The notes: a model not told the origin generated them from the letters alone. A stretch of DNA of 52,405 nt from Bacteroidales bacterium (GCA_016281295.1 JAEEII010000098.1:1-52405); one strand, 5' to 3'. Shown: positions 33,257 to 41,433, counted from the stretch's first letter. Numbers and translations: made by a program.

Positions 33257-34177
33257 ATGAAAAGAACACTCTTATCCATACTGATCCTGGGCATGATGTT
33301 ATGGGCCATGCCGCTTCATGCCCAGGAACTGAAATGCGACATCCGAGTCAACACCAACCAGGTGTCTGGCACTGACAGAACCGTGTTTCAGAACATGCAA
33401 ACCGCCTTGTATGAGTTCATCAACAACACCAAGTGGACGAACATCAACTTCAAGACCACGGAGAAAATCGAGTGTTCCATCGCCATCACGATCAAGGAAC
33501 GGTCGGGGACTGAATCCTATACCGCCGACCTCAACATGGCATTACGAAGACCTTGTTACAAGGCAAGCTACACCACGCCGATTCTCAACTACGTGGACCA
33601 ACATTTCTATTTCGACTACATGGACGGCCAACCTCTTGACTTCAGCATCAACACCCACATGTCGGATCTGACCTCTACTTTGGCATTTTACGTGTACATG
33701 TTCCTGGGCCTTGACTTTGACAGTTTCTCCCTCAACGGCGGAGCTCCTTTCTTCGAGGCCGCGCAAAAAGTGGTCAGCAATGCGCAAAGCTCGTCACAAC
33801 CCGGATGGAAAGCCTTCGACGGCAACAGAAACCGTTATTGGTTGGCGGAGAACATGAACAACACCGCATACGCTCCGCTTCACCAATTCCTTTATCAATA
33901 CCACCGTCTTGGACTTGATGTCATGTCAGAACATCCCGACGAGGGTCGCGCCGCCATCCTCCAAGCCCTGGAGAACCTTCAGACCGTTTACAACAGCTAC
34001 CCGACTTGCTTTGTCCTTCAGCTCATCATCGAAGCCAAACGCGACGAAATCATCAACGTGTTCAGCGAAGGCACTCAACAAGAGAAGACGAAGGCTAGCA
34101 ATATCATGAAACAGATCGACCCGTCGAAATCCTCACAATACGATGCCATCCTGCAAGGTGGAACGAAAAGAGGTTAA
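33257..34177 (+). CDS. porD: DUF4835 / PorD-like protein
   Basis: This 306-residue protein is read from the ATG at 33257, four bases after rpoZ; a longer frame would overlap rpoZ. A signal peptide (KRTLLSILILGMMLWAMPLHAQ) is followed by ELKCDIRVNTNQVSGTDRTV, typical of DUF4835. Databases link this family to type IX secretion as PorD (from memory, so treat the name with caution). It is likely periplasmic. It precedes recN by eight bases, as in many Bacteroidota genomes. Confidence 0.85.
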   Translation: MKRTLLSILILGMMLWAMPLHAQELKCDIRVNTNQVSGTDRTVFQNMQTALYEFINNTKWTNINFKTTEKIECSIAITIKERSGTESYTADLNMALRRPCYKASYTTPILNYVDQHFYFDYMDGQPLDFSINTHMSDLTSTLAFYVYMFLGLDFDSFSLNGGAPFFEAAQKVVSNAQSSSQPGWKAFDGNRNRYWLAENMNNTAYAPLHQFLYQYHRLGLDVMSEHPDEGRAAILQALENLQTVYNSYPTCFVLQLIIEAKRDEIINVFSEGTQQEKTKASNIMKQIDPSKSSQYDAILQGGTKRG

Positions 34178-34185
34178 CATCCCGT

Positions 34186-35841
34186 ATGCTACAGCATCTT
34201 CATATTCAGAACTATGCCCTTATCGATGACCTGACGGTGGATTTCTCCGAAGGGTTCAGTGTGATTACGGGTGAGACAGGTGCGGGAAAATCCATCTTGT
34301 TAGGCGCTTTGGGGTTTGTCCTGGGCGACCGAGCCGACTTGGGAGTGCTGTTTGACAAAGATAAAAAATGTGTCGTGGAGGCCAAATTCGACCTCACGGA
34401 CGAAACCTTGAAACCCCTTTTTGAAGCCAACGATCTTGACTTCGACCAGGAATGTATCTTCCGACGTGAACTCAACCCACAAAAGAAAAGCCGCGCTTTC
34501 ATCAACGACACCCCTGTGACCTTGCAGACGATGAAAGAGATAGGATGCCAAATGGTTGATATCCACTCCCAACATGACGCACTCCTACTCACCGACGCTG
34601 ACTTTCAACTCAGACTGTTGGACAACATCGCTCAAAACAACAGCATCCTGACTGATTATCAAGTCGAATTCAGTCGTTATCAAGAACTTAAACGGAACCT
34701 TCACGAACTGAAAGAAACCGCGACAAGGAACACCGCTGAGAATGATTACATGAAATTTCAACTGGATGAATTAGAAAAAACAGACCTGAAAGAAGGCGAA
34801 TACAGTGACATCGAACAAACGCTCCATACCATGGAGAATGCGGAGGAAATCAAAAGTTTGCTTGTCACCTCCAACACCTTACTTGAAGACTCAGAAAGCG
34901 CCATCATAGGCCAAATCAACACGCTTTCATCGGTGTTACAACGAATGAGAAACCTGCTGCCCAACACTGAAAGTCTGGGAGAACGAATCGACAATTTGAA
35001 AGTCGAACTGAAAGACATCGCTTACGACCTACGGCGCAGGGAAGACGAAATACAATTCGATGAAGAGCAGCTGAAAACCCTGGAAGAACGCTACGACCTC
35101 ATCAACCGACTCATGATGAAACACCGACTCAGCGATTTCGAGTCCCTTCTCAGTTACAGAGACAACCTCAAGGAAAAAGTCAAGGCATTCGAAAACATCG
35201 ATGATAGCATCGCAAAGACAGAGAAAAAACTGAGAGACAGCGAAAAACTTTTGTCACAGAAAGCCAAGACGTTGCACGACAGACGATGCCAAGCCGCAAA
35301 ACTATTCAGCGAAAGAGTCGAGACCATAGCCAAACAACTGGCCATGCCGTTTGCGCAGTTCCAGGTCAGCGTGGAAAGCCTGGAGGATTTCGGCAGCAAA
35401 GGTTCTGACGAGATCCGCTTCCTGTTTTCTGCCAACAAAGGAGTTCACCCTGATGACCTCCGCCGTGTCGCGTCAGGTGGTGAGCTATCGCGTCTGATGC
35501 TTTCTATCAAGAGTGCGGTCTCAGCCTATAACTATATCCCCACGCTGATCTTTGATGAAATCGACACTGGCGTATCGGGAGAAGTGGCAGCCAAAATCGG
35601 AAGTATCATGCAATCCATGGGAACCTCGTTGCAACTCATCGCCATCACCCATCTGCCCCAAGTAGCCAGCAAGGCACAACATCATTTCTTTATCTTCAAG
35701 GACAGCCAAGGTGAACGCACCCAGTCGCACATCAGACAGCTCACACCCCAAGAACGCATCTCTGAAATCGCCAAGATGCTCAGCAACGACAAAATCACGC
35801 CTGAAGCCATTAAAGCCGCGGAAGCGCTGTTTTTAGGTTAA
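34186..35841 (+). CDS. recN: DNA repair ATPase RecN
   Basis: This 551-residue SMC-like protein acts in double-strand-break repair. The N-terminal head has the P-loop GETGAGKS (residues 29-36). A long coiled coil runs from about 160 to 370 (heptad-rich, for example SRYQELKRNLHELKE and LEERYDLINRLM). The C-terminal head has the ABC signature VASGGELSRLMLS and Walker B PTLIFDEIDTGVSG, then AITHLPQVAS. It ends in a convergent junction with the DUF4159 gene, holding one copy of a repeated palindromic element (35857-35890). Confidence 0.97.
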   Translation: MLQHLHIQNYALIDDLTVDFSEGFSVITGETGAGKSILLGALGFVLGDRADLGVLFDKDKKCVVEAKFDLTDETLKPLFEANDLDFDQECIFRRELNPQKKSRAFINDTPVTLQTMKEIGCQMVDIHSQHDALLLTDADFQLRLLDNIAQNNSILTDYQVEFSRYQELKRNLHELKETATRNTAENDYMKFQLDELEKTDLKEGEYSDIEQTLHTMENAEEIKSLLVTSNTLLEDSESAIIGQINTLSSVLQRMRNLLPNTESLGERIDNLKVELKDIAYDLRRREDEIQFDEEQLKTLEERYDLINRLMMKHRLSDFESLLSYRDNLKEKVKAFENIDDSIAKTEKKLRDSEKLLSQKAKTLHDRRCQAAKLFSERVETIAKQLAMPFAQFQVSVESLEDFGSKGSDEIRFLFSANKGVHPDDLRRVASGGELSRLMLSIKSAVSAYNYIPTLIFDEIDTGVSGEVAAKIGSIMQSMGTSLQLIAITHLPQVASKAQHHFFIFKDSQGERTQSHIRQLTPQERISEIAKMLSNDKITPEAIKAAEALFLG

Positions 35842-35856
35842 AGATTAAAGGTTAGA

Positions 35857-35890
35857 TTAGAGGTTTTTGACCGCGACAGCCACCTCTAAC
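35857..35890. repeat. Palindromic convergent-junction element, copy A
   Basis: TTAGAGGT (35857-35864) pairs with ACCTCTAA (35882-35889) around a loop containing GACCGCGACAGCC. About 30 bases are shared with copy B near 41387-41416, differing at one position (GACC versus GACA). It lies between the convergent ends of recN and the DUF4159 gene and may act as a bidirectional terminator. Confidence 0.65.
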
Positions 35891-35893
35891 TTC

Positions 35894-36541
35894 TTAGTTC
35901 TCAAAGACGTATCGCAGGATATTCGCTCCCATTCGAAGGGCTTTTTCACGAGTTTCTTGGGAATCATGGTGCACACGCTGGTCTTCCCAGCCGTCACCCA
36001 AATCGCATTCGTAGGTGAAGATACACACGATTCTGCCATCATAAATCAGAGCAAACAGCTGAGGTGCCTTGCCATCATGCTCATGGATTTTCGGCAAACC
36101 ATCCTTAAACGGGAAAGGTTTCTTGAAAATGTCATGCGAAAAAGGAAGCTCCACAAAATCCAATTCAGGGAACACCTTTTTCATCTGAGGCTCAATATAT
36201 TGACGAATCCCATAGTTGTCATCAATATGAAGAAAACCTCCAGCTAACATATAGTTACGAAGATTCTGAGCCTCCACTGCGTCAAACACGACATTGCCAT
36301 GACCTGTCATATAAATATATGGATAATTAAAAATGTCAGGGCTGGAAGGTTCAACGGTAGGCACATCAGGATTGAGGTTCGTTCCCATCTCCTGGTTGCA
36401 AAAACGAACCAGATTCGGCAACGAGGTGGGGTTTCCATACCAGTCGCCCCCGCCACGGTATTTCAGCAACGCAATGTTCAGCTGTTGGGCTGAAACAAAT
36501 AACGAGCAAAGAACTAATATAGACAATAATATGCTTTTCAT
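35894..36541 (-). CDS. DUF4159 secreted protein
   Basis: This 215-residue protein has a signal peptide (KSILLSILVLCSLFVSAQ) and the DUF4159 pattern: IALLKYRGGGDWYGNP, IYMTGHGNVVF, LRNYMLAGGFLHIDDNYG and FELPFSHDIF-like VELPFSHDIFKKPF. The fold resembles a glutamine-amidotransferase-like Rossmann domain; the function is unknown. It overlaps the end of rsmE by four bases (ATGA), so it is the last gene of the argS-rsmE transcript. Confidence 0.9.
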   Translation of the reverse strand: MKSILLSILVLCSLFVSAQQLNIALLKYRGGGDWYGNPTSLPNLVRFCNQEMGTNLNPDVPTVEPSSPDIFNYPYIYMTGHGNVVFDAVEAQNLRNYMLAGGFLHIDDNYGIRQYIEPQMKKVFPELDFVELPFSHDIFKKPFPFKDGLPKIHEHDGKAPQLFALIYDGRIVCIFTYECDLGDGWEDQRVHHDSQETREKALRMGANILRYVFEN

Positions 36542-37245
36542 TTCATCGAATTAATTAACTGGATGGTATGACATGCCACGAGTGCTGCGGTCTCTGTTCT
36601 CAAACGGGCATCACCCAAGCTGCAAGGCACAAAGCCATTTTCTTTGGCAAGTGCCACTTCTTCGGGACTAAAATCCCCTTCGGGGCCAATCAAAACCAGC
36701 ACGTTTTCTCCTTTATGATAAAGGTCACAGAGACAATCCTTCACCTCGTCATCAATCCAAGCAATAAACTTTTGTCCCTGAAATGGTTGTTTCACCAGTT
36801 TATCGAAAGCAGCCAAATCATCTATTATGGGCAGTCTCGATTTGATAGACTGTTTCATGGCAGCGATCATCACCTTTTGAAAACGTTCCACATTGGCGGC
36901 ACGACGTTCCGAGTGATAAGAGGTGAACAGACGGATGCGATCGATGCCAATCTCAGTGGCTTTCTCGAGGAACCACTCCGTGCGTTCGTTCATCTTGGTG
37001 GGGGCGATAGCAATTTCCAGGTCAAAATCCCAATGGTCGTATCCTTTCCGTTTGTTGGTCAGGTTGACGGTGGCTCTTTTCGGCAAAGCCTCCACCAGTT
37101 CAGCGTCATAGAGACTTCCCTGCCCATCGGTCACGCAAAAGCATTCCCCTTCGGTCATCCGCAGCACTTTCACACAGTGTTTGGATTCCTCCTCGGGCAT
37201 GACGTTTAACCCTTCTGTCGCCTCTTTCAAATAAAACACATTCAT
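36538..37245 (-). CDS. rsmE: 16S rRNA (uracil-1498-N3)-methyltransferase
   Basis: This 235-residue SPOUT enzyme methylates U1498 of 16S rRNA with S-adenosylmethionine. The ATG at 37245 is used (a GTG is one codon upstream). It has an N-terminal PUA-like part (HCVKVLRMTEGE) and the C-terminal knot: LIGPEGDFSPEEV and LRTETAALVA. It lies 21 bases after argS; a GAGGTTAGAGGT-type repeat word occupies that gap. It is coupled to the DUF4159 gene. Confidence 0.95.
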   Translation of the reverse strand: MNVFYLKEATEGLNVMPEEESKHCVKVLRMTEGECFCVTDGQGSLYDAELVEALPKRATVNLTNKRKGYDHWDFDLEIAIAPTKMNERTEWFLEKATEIGIDRIRLFTSYHSERRAANVERFQKVMIAAMKQSIKSRLPIIDDLAAFDKLVKQPFQGQKFIAWIDDEVKDCLCDLYHKGENVLVLIGPEGDFSPEEVALAKENGFVPCSLGDARLRTETAALVACHTIQLINSMK

Positions 37246-37266
37246 CACCTCTAACCTCTCACCTCC

Positions 37267-39078
37267 CTACATTCTCTCCGGCATTCCAATACCCAATAAA
37301 CTCGAGGCGTTACGCAACAGAGCTGCAACCATGTCACAGACCTGTAAACGGAACATACGACGGTTGGCATCCTCCTCTTTGAGAATGCTACACTCTTGGT
37401 AGAACTGGTTAAACTCTTTAGAGAGATCGAAGATGAAGTTGGCGATCATGGCGGGGCTACGACCTTCCGCAGCTTGATTCAGCACCGCAGGCCAGCCGTA
37501 CATCATCACGATTATTTCTTTTTCTTTGGGTTGAAGGTCATTGACTTTCACTTCGCTTTCCAGCGTGATGCCTTGTTCAGCAGCCTTGCGGAGCACAGAA
37601 CAGATACGAGCGTGGGTATATTGCACAAACGGTCCTGTATTACCATTGAAGTCGATAGATTCTTCGGGGTTGAAGAGCATTGTCTTCTTGGGATCCACAC
37701 GAAGGATAAAGTATTTCAAAGCGCCCAAACCGATGGTGTGATACAATTTGTCCGCTTCTTCGGGGGAAAGATCCTTGGCTTTGCCCAACTCATCCGAAAC
37801 ACCCTTGGCGGTAGCCACCATCTCATCCATCAGGTCGTCAGCATCGACCACGGTGCCTTCGCGAGACTTCATTTTACCGTTAGGAAGTTCCACCATGCCG
37901 TAGGAAAGATGTTCAATATCCTTGCCCCATTCACGTCCCAGTCGCACCAAAACTCTTTTCAGCACATCGAAGTGGTAAATCTGTTCATTACCTACCACAT
38001 AAATCAGTTTTTCAGGGTCATATTCCTCCACACGCAGTTGGGCGGTACCGAGGTCCTGGGTCATATAAACTGAGGTGCCGTCACGACGGAGCAACAGTTT
38101 CTCATCAAGGCCCTCATCTCTCAGGTCGCACCATACCGAATTATCATCGCGGCGGTATAGCACTCCTTTATCAAGGCCTTCTTGCACAAGCGACTTACCC
38201 AGCAGATAGGTTTGTGATTCGTAATAGATTTTCTCGAAGCTCACGCCAAGCCGTTTGTAAGTCACATCGAAGCCGTCATAGACCCATTGGTTCATCATCT
38301 CCCAGAGCTGGCGCACTTCAGGGTCATTGGCTTCCCATTTACGCAGCATCTCGCGCGCCTCCTGCATCAGAGAGGACTTGGCTTCCGCTTGGGCTTTTGC
38401 TTCTTCTTGGCTTTTCTCATCCAAGGTATCGAAGTCAGCGGGCAGCAAAGTCTTCAACTCCTTTTTATATTCCTTGTCGAAGAGCACATAGAAATCACCA
38501 ATCAGGTGGTCGCCCTTCTTCCCTGTCGATTCGGGAGTGCATCCGTTGCCCCACTTCTTCCATGCCAGCATGCTTTTGCAGATATGGATGCCACGGTCGT
38601 TTACAAGATTGACGCGCACTACGTTTTTCCCGTTGGCTTTCAAGATTTCGCAGACGCTCCATCCCAGCAAGTTGTTACGAATATGACCCAGATGGAGCGG
38701 TTTATTGGTGTTGGGTGAGGAATATTCCACCACGATGGGCTTGCCTGAGACCGGTTTTCTGCCATAGTGTTCTTTCTCATGGTTCTCGCGGAAAAAGTCC
38801 AACCAGAAACTGTCAGAGATCAGAATATTGAGGAATCCCTTCACTACATTGAATTTGGCAATCATGGAAGATTCCTTCATCATTTCGGCACCCATCTCGT
38901 TGGCCAATTGTTCAGGATTACGACCAGCTAATTTCCCGAAAGGAAACACCACGACGGTTAGGTCACCCTCAAACTCAGGGCGTGTTTTTTGGAAATTGAC
39001 TTGTTGTGTGGGCGGTTCTTGACCGTAAAGGGTTTTGAATGACTTGATAAACAGTTGTTTTAATATTTCTTCGAGCAT
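37267..39078 (-). CDS. argS: Arginyl-tRNA synthetase
   Basis: This 603-residue class I synthetase charges tRNA-Arg. The ATG at 39078 is chosen; a TTG nine codons upstream falls in the promoter. Motifs are VEYSSPNTNKPLHLGHIRNN (HIGH equivalent HLGH), a KMSKS-like GKMKSREGTVV and a C-terminal anticodon-binding helical domain ending LLGIGMPERM. The length fits the family. Its promoter is at 39103-39110, divergent from the pyrBI leader. Confidence 0.97.
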   Translation of the reverse strand: MLEEILKQLFIKSFKTLYGQEPPTQQVNFQKTRPEFEGDLTVVVFPFGKLAGRNPEQLANEMGAEMMKESSMIAKFNVVKGFLNILISDSFWLDFFRENHEKEHYGRKPVSGKPIVVEYSSPNTNKPLHLGHIRNNLLGWSVCEILKANGKNVVRVNLVNDRGIHICKSMLAWKKWGNGCTPESTGKKGDHLIGDFYVLFDKEYKKELKTLLPADFDTLDEKSQEEAKAQAEAKSSLMQEAREMLRKWEANDPEVRQLWEMMNQWVYDGFDVTYKRLGVSFEKIYYESQTYLLGKSLVQEGLDKGVLYRRDDNSVWCDLRDEGLDEKLLLRRDGTSVYMTQDLGTAQLRVEEYDPEKLIYVVGNEQIYHFDVLKRVLVRLGREWGKDIEHLSYGMVELPNGKMKSREGTVVDADDLMDEMVATAKGVSDELGKAKDLSPEEADKLYHTIGLGALKYFILRVDPKKTMLFNPEESIDFNGNTGPFVQYTHARICSVLRKAAEQGITLESEVKVNDLQPKEKEIIVMMYGWPAVLNQAAEGRSPAMIANFIFDLSKEFNQFYQECSILKEEDANRRMFRLQVCDMVAALLRNASSLLGIGMPERM

Positions 39079-39102
39079 AGTTCTTAATTTTATACCATGG
39101 GA

Positions 39103-39110
39103 CAAAATTA
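39103..39110 (-). promoter_or_regulatory. Bacteroidota -7 element for argS
   Basis: The minus strand reads TAATTTTG, matching TAnnTTTG and ending 24 bases before the ATG at 39078. It is back to back with the pyrBI promoter at 39162-39169. Confidence 0.6.
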
Positions 39111-39161
39111 CAGCTTTCCATCAAAAAAAGCATAAAAAAAACTTTAATTAGAAAAAAATAG

Positions 39162-39169
39162 TATCTTTG
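39162..39169 (+). promoter_or_regulatory. Bacteroidota -7 element for the pyrBI leader
   Basis: TATCTTTG matches TAnnTTTG. Seven bases separate its final G from the leader ORF ATG at 39177, and about 150 bases from the pyrB start, leaving room for an attenuator. Confidence 0.7.
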
Positions 39170-39170
39170 C

Positions 39171-39222
39171 ATTCCGATGATGTACCAAAAAAAATCACCG
39201 GAAACCCAGAGAAGATCGGAAT
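39171..39222 (+). promoter_or_regulatory. Possible 5' leader hairpin around the leader-ORF start
   Basis: ATTCCGAT (39171-39178) is an exact inverted repeat of ATCGGAAT (39215-39222). In RNA the arms would form an 8-bp stem (6 bp if transcription starts near 39173) covering the first bases of the leader ATG. It could be a pausing structure or gate leader translation. Confidence 0.4.
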
Positions 39223-39338
39223 CGAAAGACTCCATCAAATTGAATTTCACTTTTTTATATAACGGACGGTTGCCTTGGCAGCCGTCTTTTTTTTGCAATC
39301 AACAAACTAAACACTATAAAACATGTCCATCTCACTAA
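39177..39338 (+). CDS. Putative pyrBI leader peptide (53 codons)
   Basis: An ATG-ATG start directly behind the promoter opens a 53-codon frame ([18 protein letters not shown] and on) that reads through the U-rich tract at 39251-39256, through the whole terminator hairpin ([11 protein letters not shown]) and ends at a TAA (39336-39338) 16 bases inside pyrB, in another frame. The layout equals that of the enterobacterial pyrBI leader peptide: a leader ORF crossing an intrinsic terminator, so ribosomes following polymerase closely would prevent the hairpin. The peptide itself is probably not functional. Translation is inferred, not shown. Confidence 0.6.
   Translation: MMYQKKSPETQRRSESKDSIKLNFTFLYNGRLPWQPSFFCNQQTKHYKTCPSH
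39265..39294 (+). terminator. Intrinsic terminator (attenuator) upstream of pyrB
   Basis: GACGGTTGC (39265-39273) pairs with GCAGCCGTC (39278-39286), nine pairs with one G-U, loop CTTG, followed by eight T (39287-39294). It lies 28 bases before the pyrB ATG and behind a run of six T at 39251-39256. Position, strand and leader ORF point to regulated read-through. Confidence 0.85.
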
Positions 39339-40243
39339 AAAATCGCAGTTTGATTTCCATCAGCGATTATTCGCCTGAAGAAATCTGCCATGTCCTCGAC
39401 ATCGCTGAGGACTTTGAGAAAAACCCGCACCAGAACCTGCTGAACGGGCGCATCATCGCCTCATTGTTCTTTGAGCCTTCCACCCGTACCCGTTTGAGTT
39501 TCGAGACCGCCATACAGCTTCTGGGCGGCAACGTCATCGGATTCAGCAGCACATCAGGAACCAGTATCCAAAAAGGGGAGTCACTGGCTGATACCATCAC
39601 TATGGTAGCCAGCTATGCCGACCTCATCGTCATGCGCAACCCCATCGACGGATCTGCTCGTTTCGCCTCAGAAGTCTCCAAAGTGCCGATCATCAATGCT
39701 GGCGATGGCTCCAACCAACATCCCACGCAGTGCATGCTCGACCTATACTCTATTCGCAAGACCCAAGGCACCCTTGAGAACTTGGAAATCACACTTGTCG
39801 GCGACCTGAAATACGGGCGCACCGTCCACAGCCTTGTGGAAGCCATGAGCCATTTCAACGCCAAATTCAACTTGGTATCACCAGTGGAATTGAAGTTGCC
39901 GCGAACTGTGAAACAACACATCAAGGACGCCCATTTGGAATATGAACAGTTCACTGAGTTGGAGGAAGTCATCCCCCACTCTGACATCATTTACATGACC
40001 CGTGTACAACGCGAGCGTTTCCCCGACCCGTTGGAATACGAGAAGGTGAAAAACTCATACGTGCTGCGTAATGCCATGCTGGCGAATGCGAAGCCCAACT
40101 GCCGCATCTTACATCCCCTGCCCCGTGTCAACGAGATCCATGTCGATGTGGATGCCAACCCCAAGGCCTACTATTTCCAGCAGGCTCAAAATGGCGTGTA
40201 CGCGCGTCAAGCACTGATTGCAGCAATTCTCGGACTGAAATGA
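39323..40243 (+). CDS. pyrB: Aspartate carbamoyltransferase, catalytic chain
   Basis: This 306-residue catalytic subunit makes carbamoyl-aspartate in pyrimidine synthesis. It has the carbamoyl-phosphate loop [13 protein letters not shown] (Ser53-Thr-Arg-Thr-Arg57), the catalytic loop [13 protein letters not shown] (Lys84), HPTQ (from His133) and HPLPRVNEI near the C-terminus. It is followed 55 bases later by pyrI, so the holoenzyme is the allosteric type. Expression is likely controlled by the attenuator just upstream. Confidence 0.97.
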   Translation: MSISLKNRSLISISDYSPEEICHVLDIAEDFEKNPHQNLLNGRIIASLFFEPSTRTRLSFETAIQLLGGNVIGFSSTSGTSIQKGESLADTITMVASYADLIVMRNPIDGSARFASEVSKVPIINAGDGSNQHPTQCMLDLYSIRKTQGTLENLEITLVGDLKYGRTVHSLVEAMSHFNAKFNLVSPVELKLPRTVKQHIKDAHLEYEQFTELEEVIPHSDIIYMTRVQRERFPDPLEYEKVKNSYVLRNAMLANAKPNCRILHPLPRVNEIHVDVDANPKAYYFQQAQNGVYARQALIAAILGLK

Positions 40244-40298
40244 CAAGTGGAACACGAGTCCCCAAAAACAAAACAAACCACCTAACAAAACAACAAAA

Positions 40299-40763
40299 AT
40301 GGAAAAAAGAAAAGAATTGATTGTTTCGGCCATTGAGAATGGCACAGTCATCGACCATATTCCCGCCGACAAAGTATTCCAAGTGGTCAAAATCTTAGGC
40401 TTGGACAAAGTTAACACCCCTGTGTATTTCGGCACCAATGTCGAAAGCAAGAAATATGGTACCAAGGGCTTTGTGAAAGTCTCTGACAAGTACTTCGATC
40501 CCGAAGATGTGAACAAGATTGCGTTGGTGGCTCCCACAGCCTCCATCATTGAGATCAAGGACTTCGAGGTGATACGCAAGCAAACCGTGACCATTCCGGA
40601 GCGCATCGAACATATCGTGAAATGCTTCAACCCGAATTGTGTCACCAACAAAGAGCACGACATCCCCACCAAGTTCCGAGTGAAATACGTGGATGGCAAA
40701 CTCCGTCTGGTATGCCACTATTGTGAGAAATACACCTCTGAAGAGAACATCGAATTCATTTAA
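40299..40763 (+). CDS. pyrI: Aspartate carbamoyltransferase, regulatory chain
   Basis: This 154-residue regulatory subunit binds nucleotides at its N-terminus (ENGTVIDHIPA, with the effector-site pattern) and zinc at its C-terminus through Cys109, Cys114 (CFNPNC), Cys139 and Cys142 (CHYC). It joins PyrB trimers into the CTP-inhibited, ATP-activated dodecamer. It sits in the pyrB transcript and ends 12 bases before lemA. Confidence 0.97.
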   Translation: MEKRKELIVSAIENGTVIDHIPADKVFQVVKILGLDKVNTPVYFGTNVESKKYGTKGFVKVSDKYFDPEDVNKIALVAPTASIIEIKDFEVIRKQTVTIPERIEHIVKCFNPNCVTNKEHDIPTKFRVKYVDGKLRLVCHYCEKYTSEENIEFI

Positions 40764-40775
40764 ACACTCTATCCC

Positions 40776-41369
40776 ATGGGTATTCAACCCTTCAGAATCA
40801 AGGCAGTGAATCTGCCTTCCCGCCACCGAGCCCTTTGGATTGTCTTATTAATTCTGGCCATCCTGATTGGCTGGGGTGTACGCATCTACAATAATTTTGT
40901 GAAGACCGAAGAAAAGATGACCCAGGCATGGTCGCAAGTGGAAAACGTTTATCAGCGACGTATGGATTTGATTCCCAATCTCGTCAGCGTGGTGAAAACT
41001 TATTCCGATTATGAGAACAAGACCTTGGTTGAAGTGGTAGAGAAACGGGCAATGCAAGCCACGCAAACCACCTTGCAACCCGAGACCATGACACAAGAGC
41101 AGCTGTCGGGCTTTGAAAATGCCCAACAGCTGCTCGATGAGGCTGTCTCCGAGGTCATCGTTTCCATTGAGAACTATCCCGAACTGAAAGCCATGGAATC
41201 CTACCAGACCTTCTTAGCCCAGTATGAAGGAAGCGAGAACCGTATTTTGGTAGAGCGGAAACGATACAACGAAATGGTCACAGACTATAACCGTACCGTC
41301 CGCAAGTTTCCAAACAATCTCATTGCCAAGTTATTTGGCTTTGAGGTGAAACCACACTTTGGAAGTTAG
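40776..41369 (+). CDS. lemA: LemA family membrane protein
   Basis: This 197-residue LemA-type protein has one N-terminal transmembrane helix (ALWIVLLILAILIGWGV) and the family core: MTQAWSQVENVYQRRMDLIPN, then LVEVVEKRA, and a late FPNNLIAKLFGF. The helical domain is probably extracytoplasmic. Its function is unknown. It follows pyrI by 12 bases and faces the DUF3467 gene across copy B of the palindromic element. Confidence 0.93.
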   Translation: MGIQPFRIKAVNLPSRHRALWIVLLILAILIGWGVRIYNNFVKTEEKMTQAWSQVENVYQRRMDLIPNLVSVVKTYSDYENKTLVEVVEKRAMQATQTTLQPETMTQEQLSGFENAQQLLDEAVSEVIVSIENYPELKAMESYQTFLAQYEGSENRILVERKRYNEMVTDYNRTVRKFPNNLIAKLFGFEVKPHFGS

Positions 41370-41384
41370 AGGTTTAAGATTGGA

Positions 41385-41428
41385 GGTTAGAGGTTTTTGA
41401 CAGCGACAGCCACCTCAAACCTCTAACC
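41385..41428. repeat. Palindromic convergent-junction element, copy B
   Basis: GGTTAGAGGTTT (41385-41396) pairs perfectly with AAACCTCTAACC (41417-41428), 12 pairs, around a 20-base loop with GACAGCGACAGCC. It shares about 30 bases with copy A (35857-35890) and likewise lies between convergent genes (lemA and DUF3467). Confidence 0.7.
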
Positions 41429-41433
41429 TTACC

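Noticed and set aside
38975..39298. Minus-strand ORF across the argS start and the pyrBI leader
   Set aside because: It crosses two promoters and a terminator, and its peptide has no family pattern.
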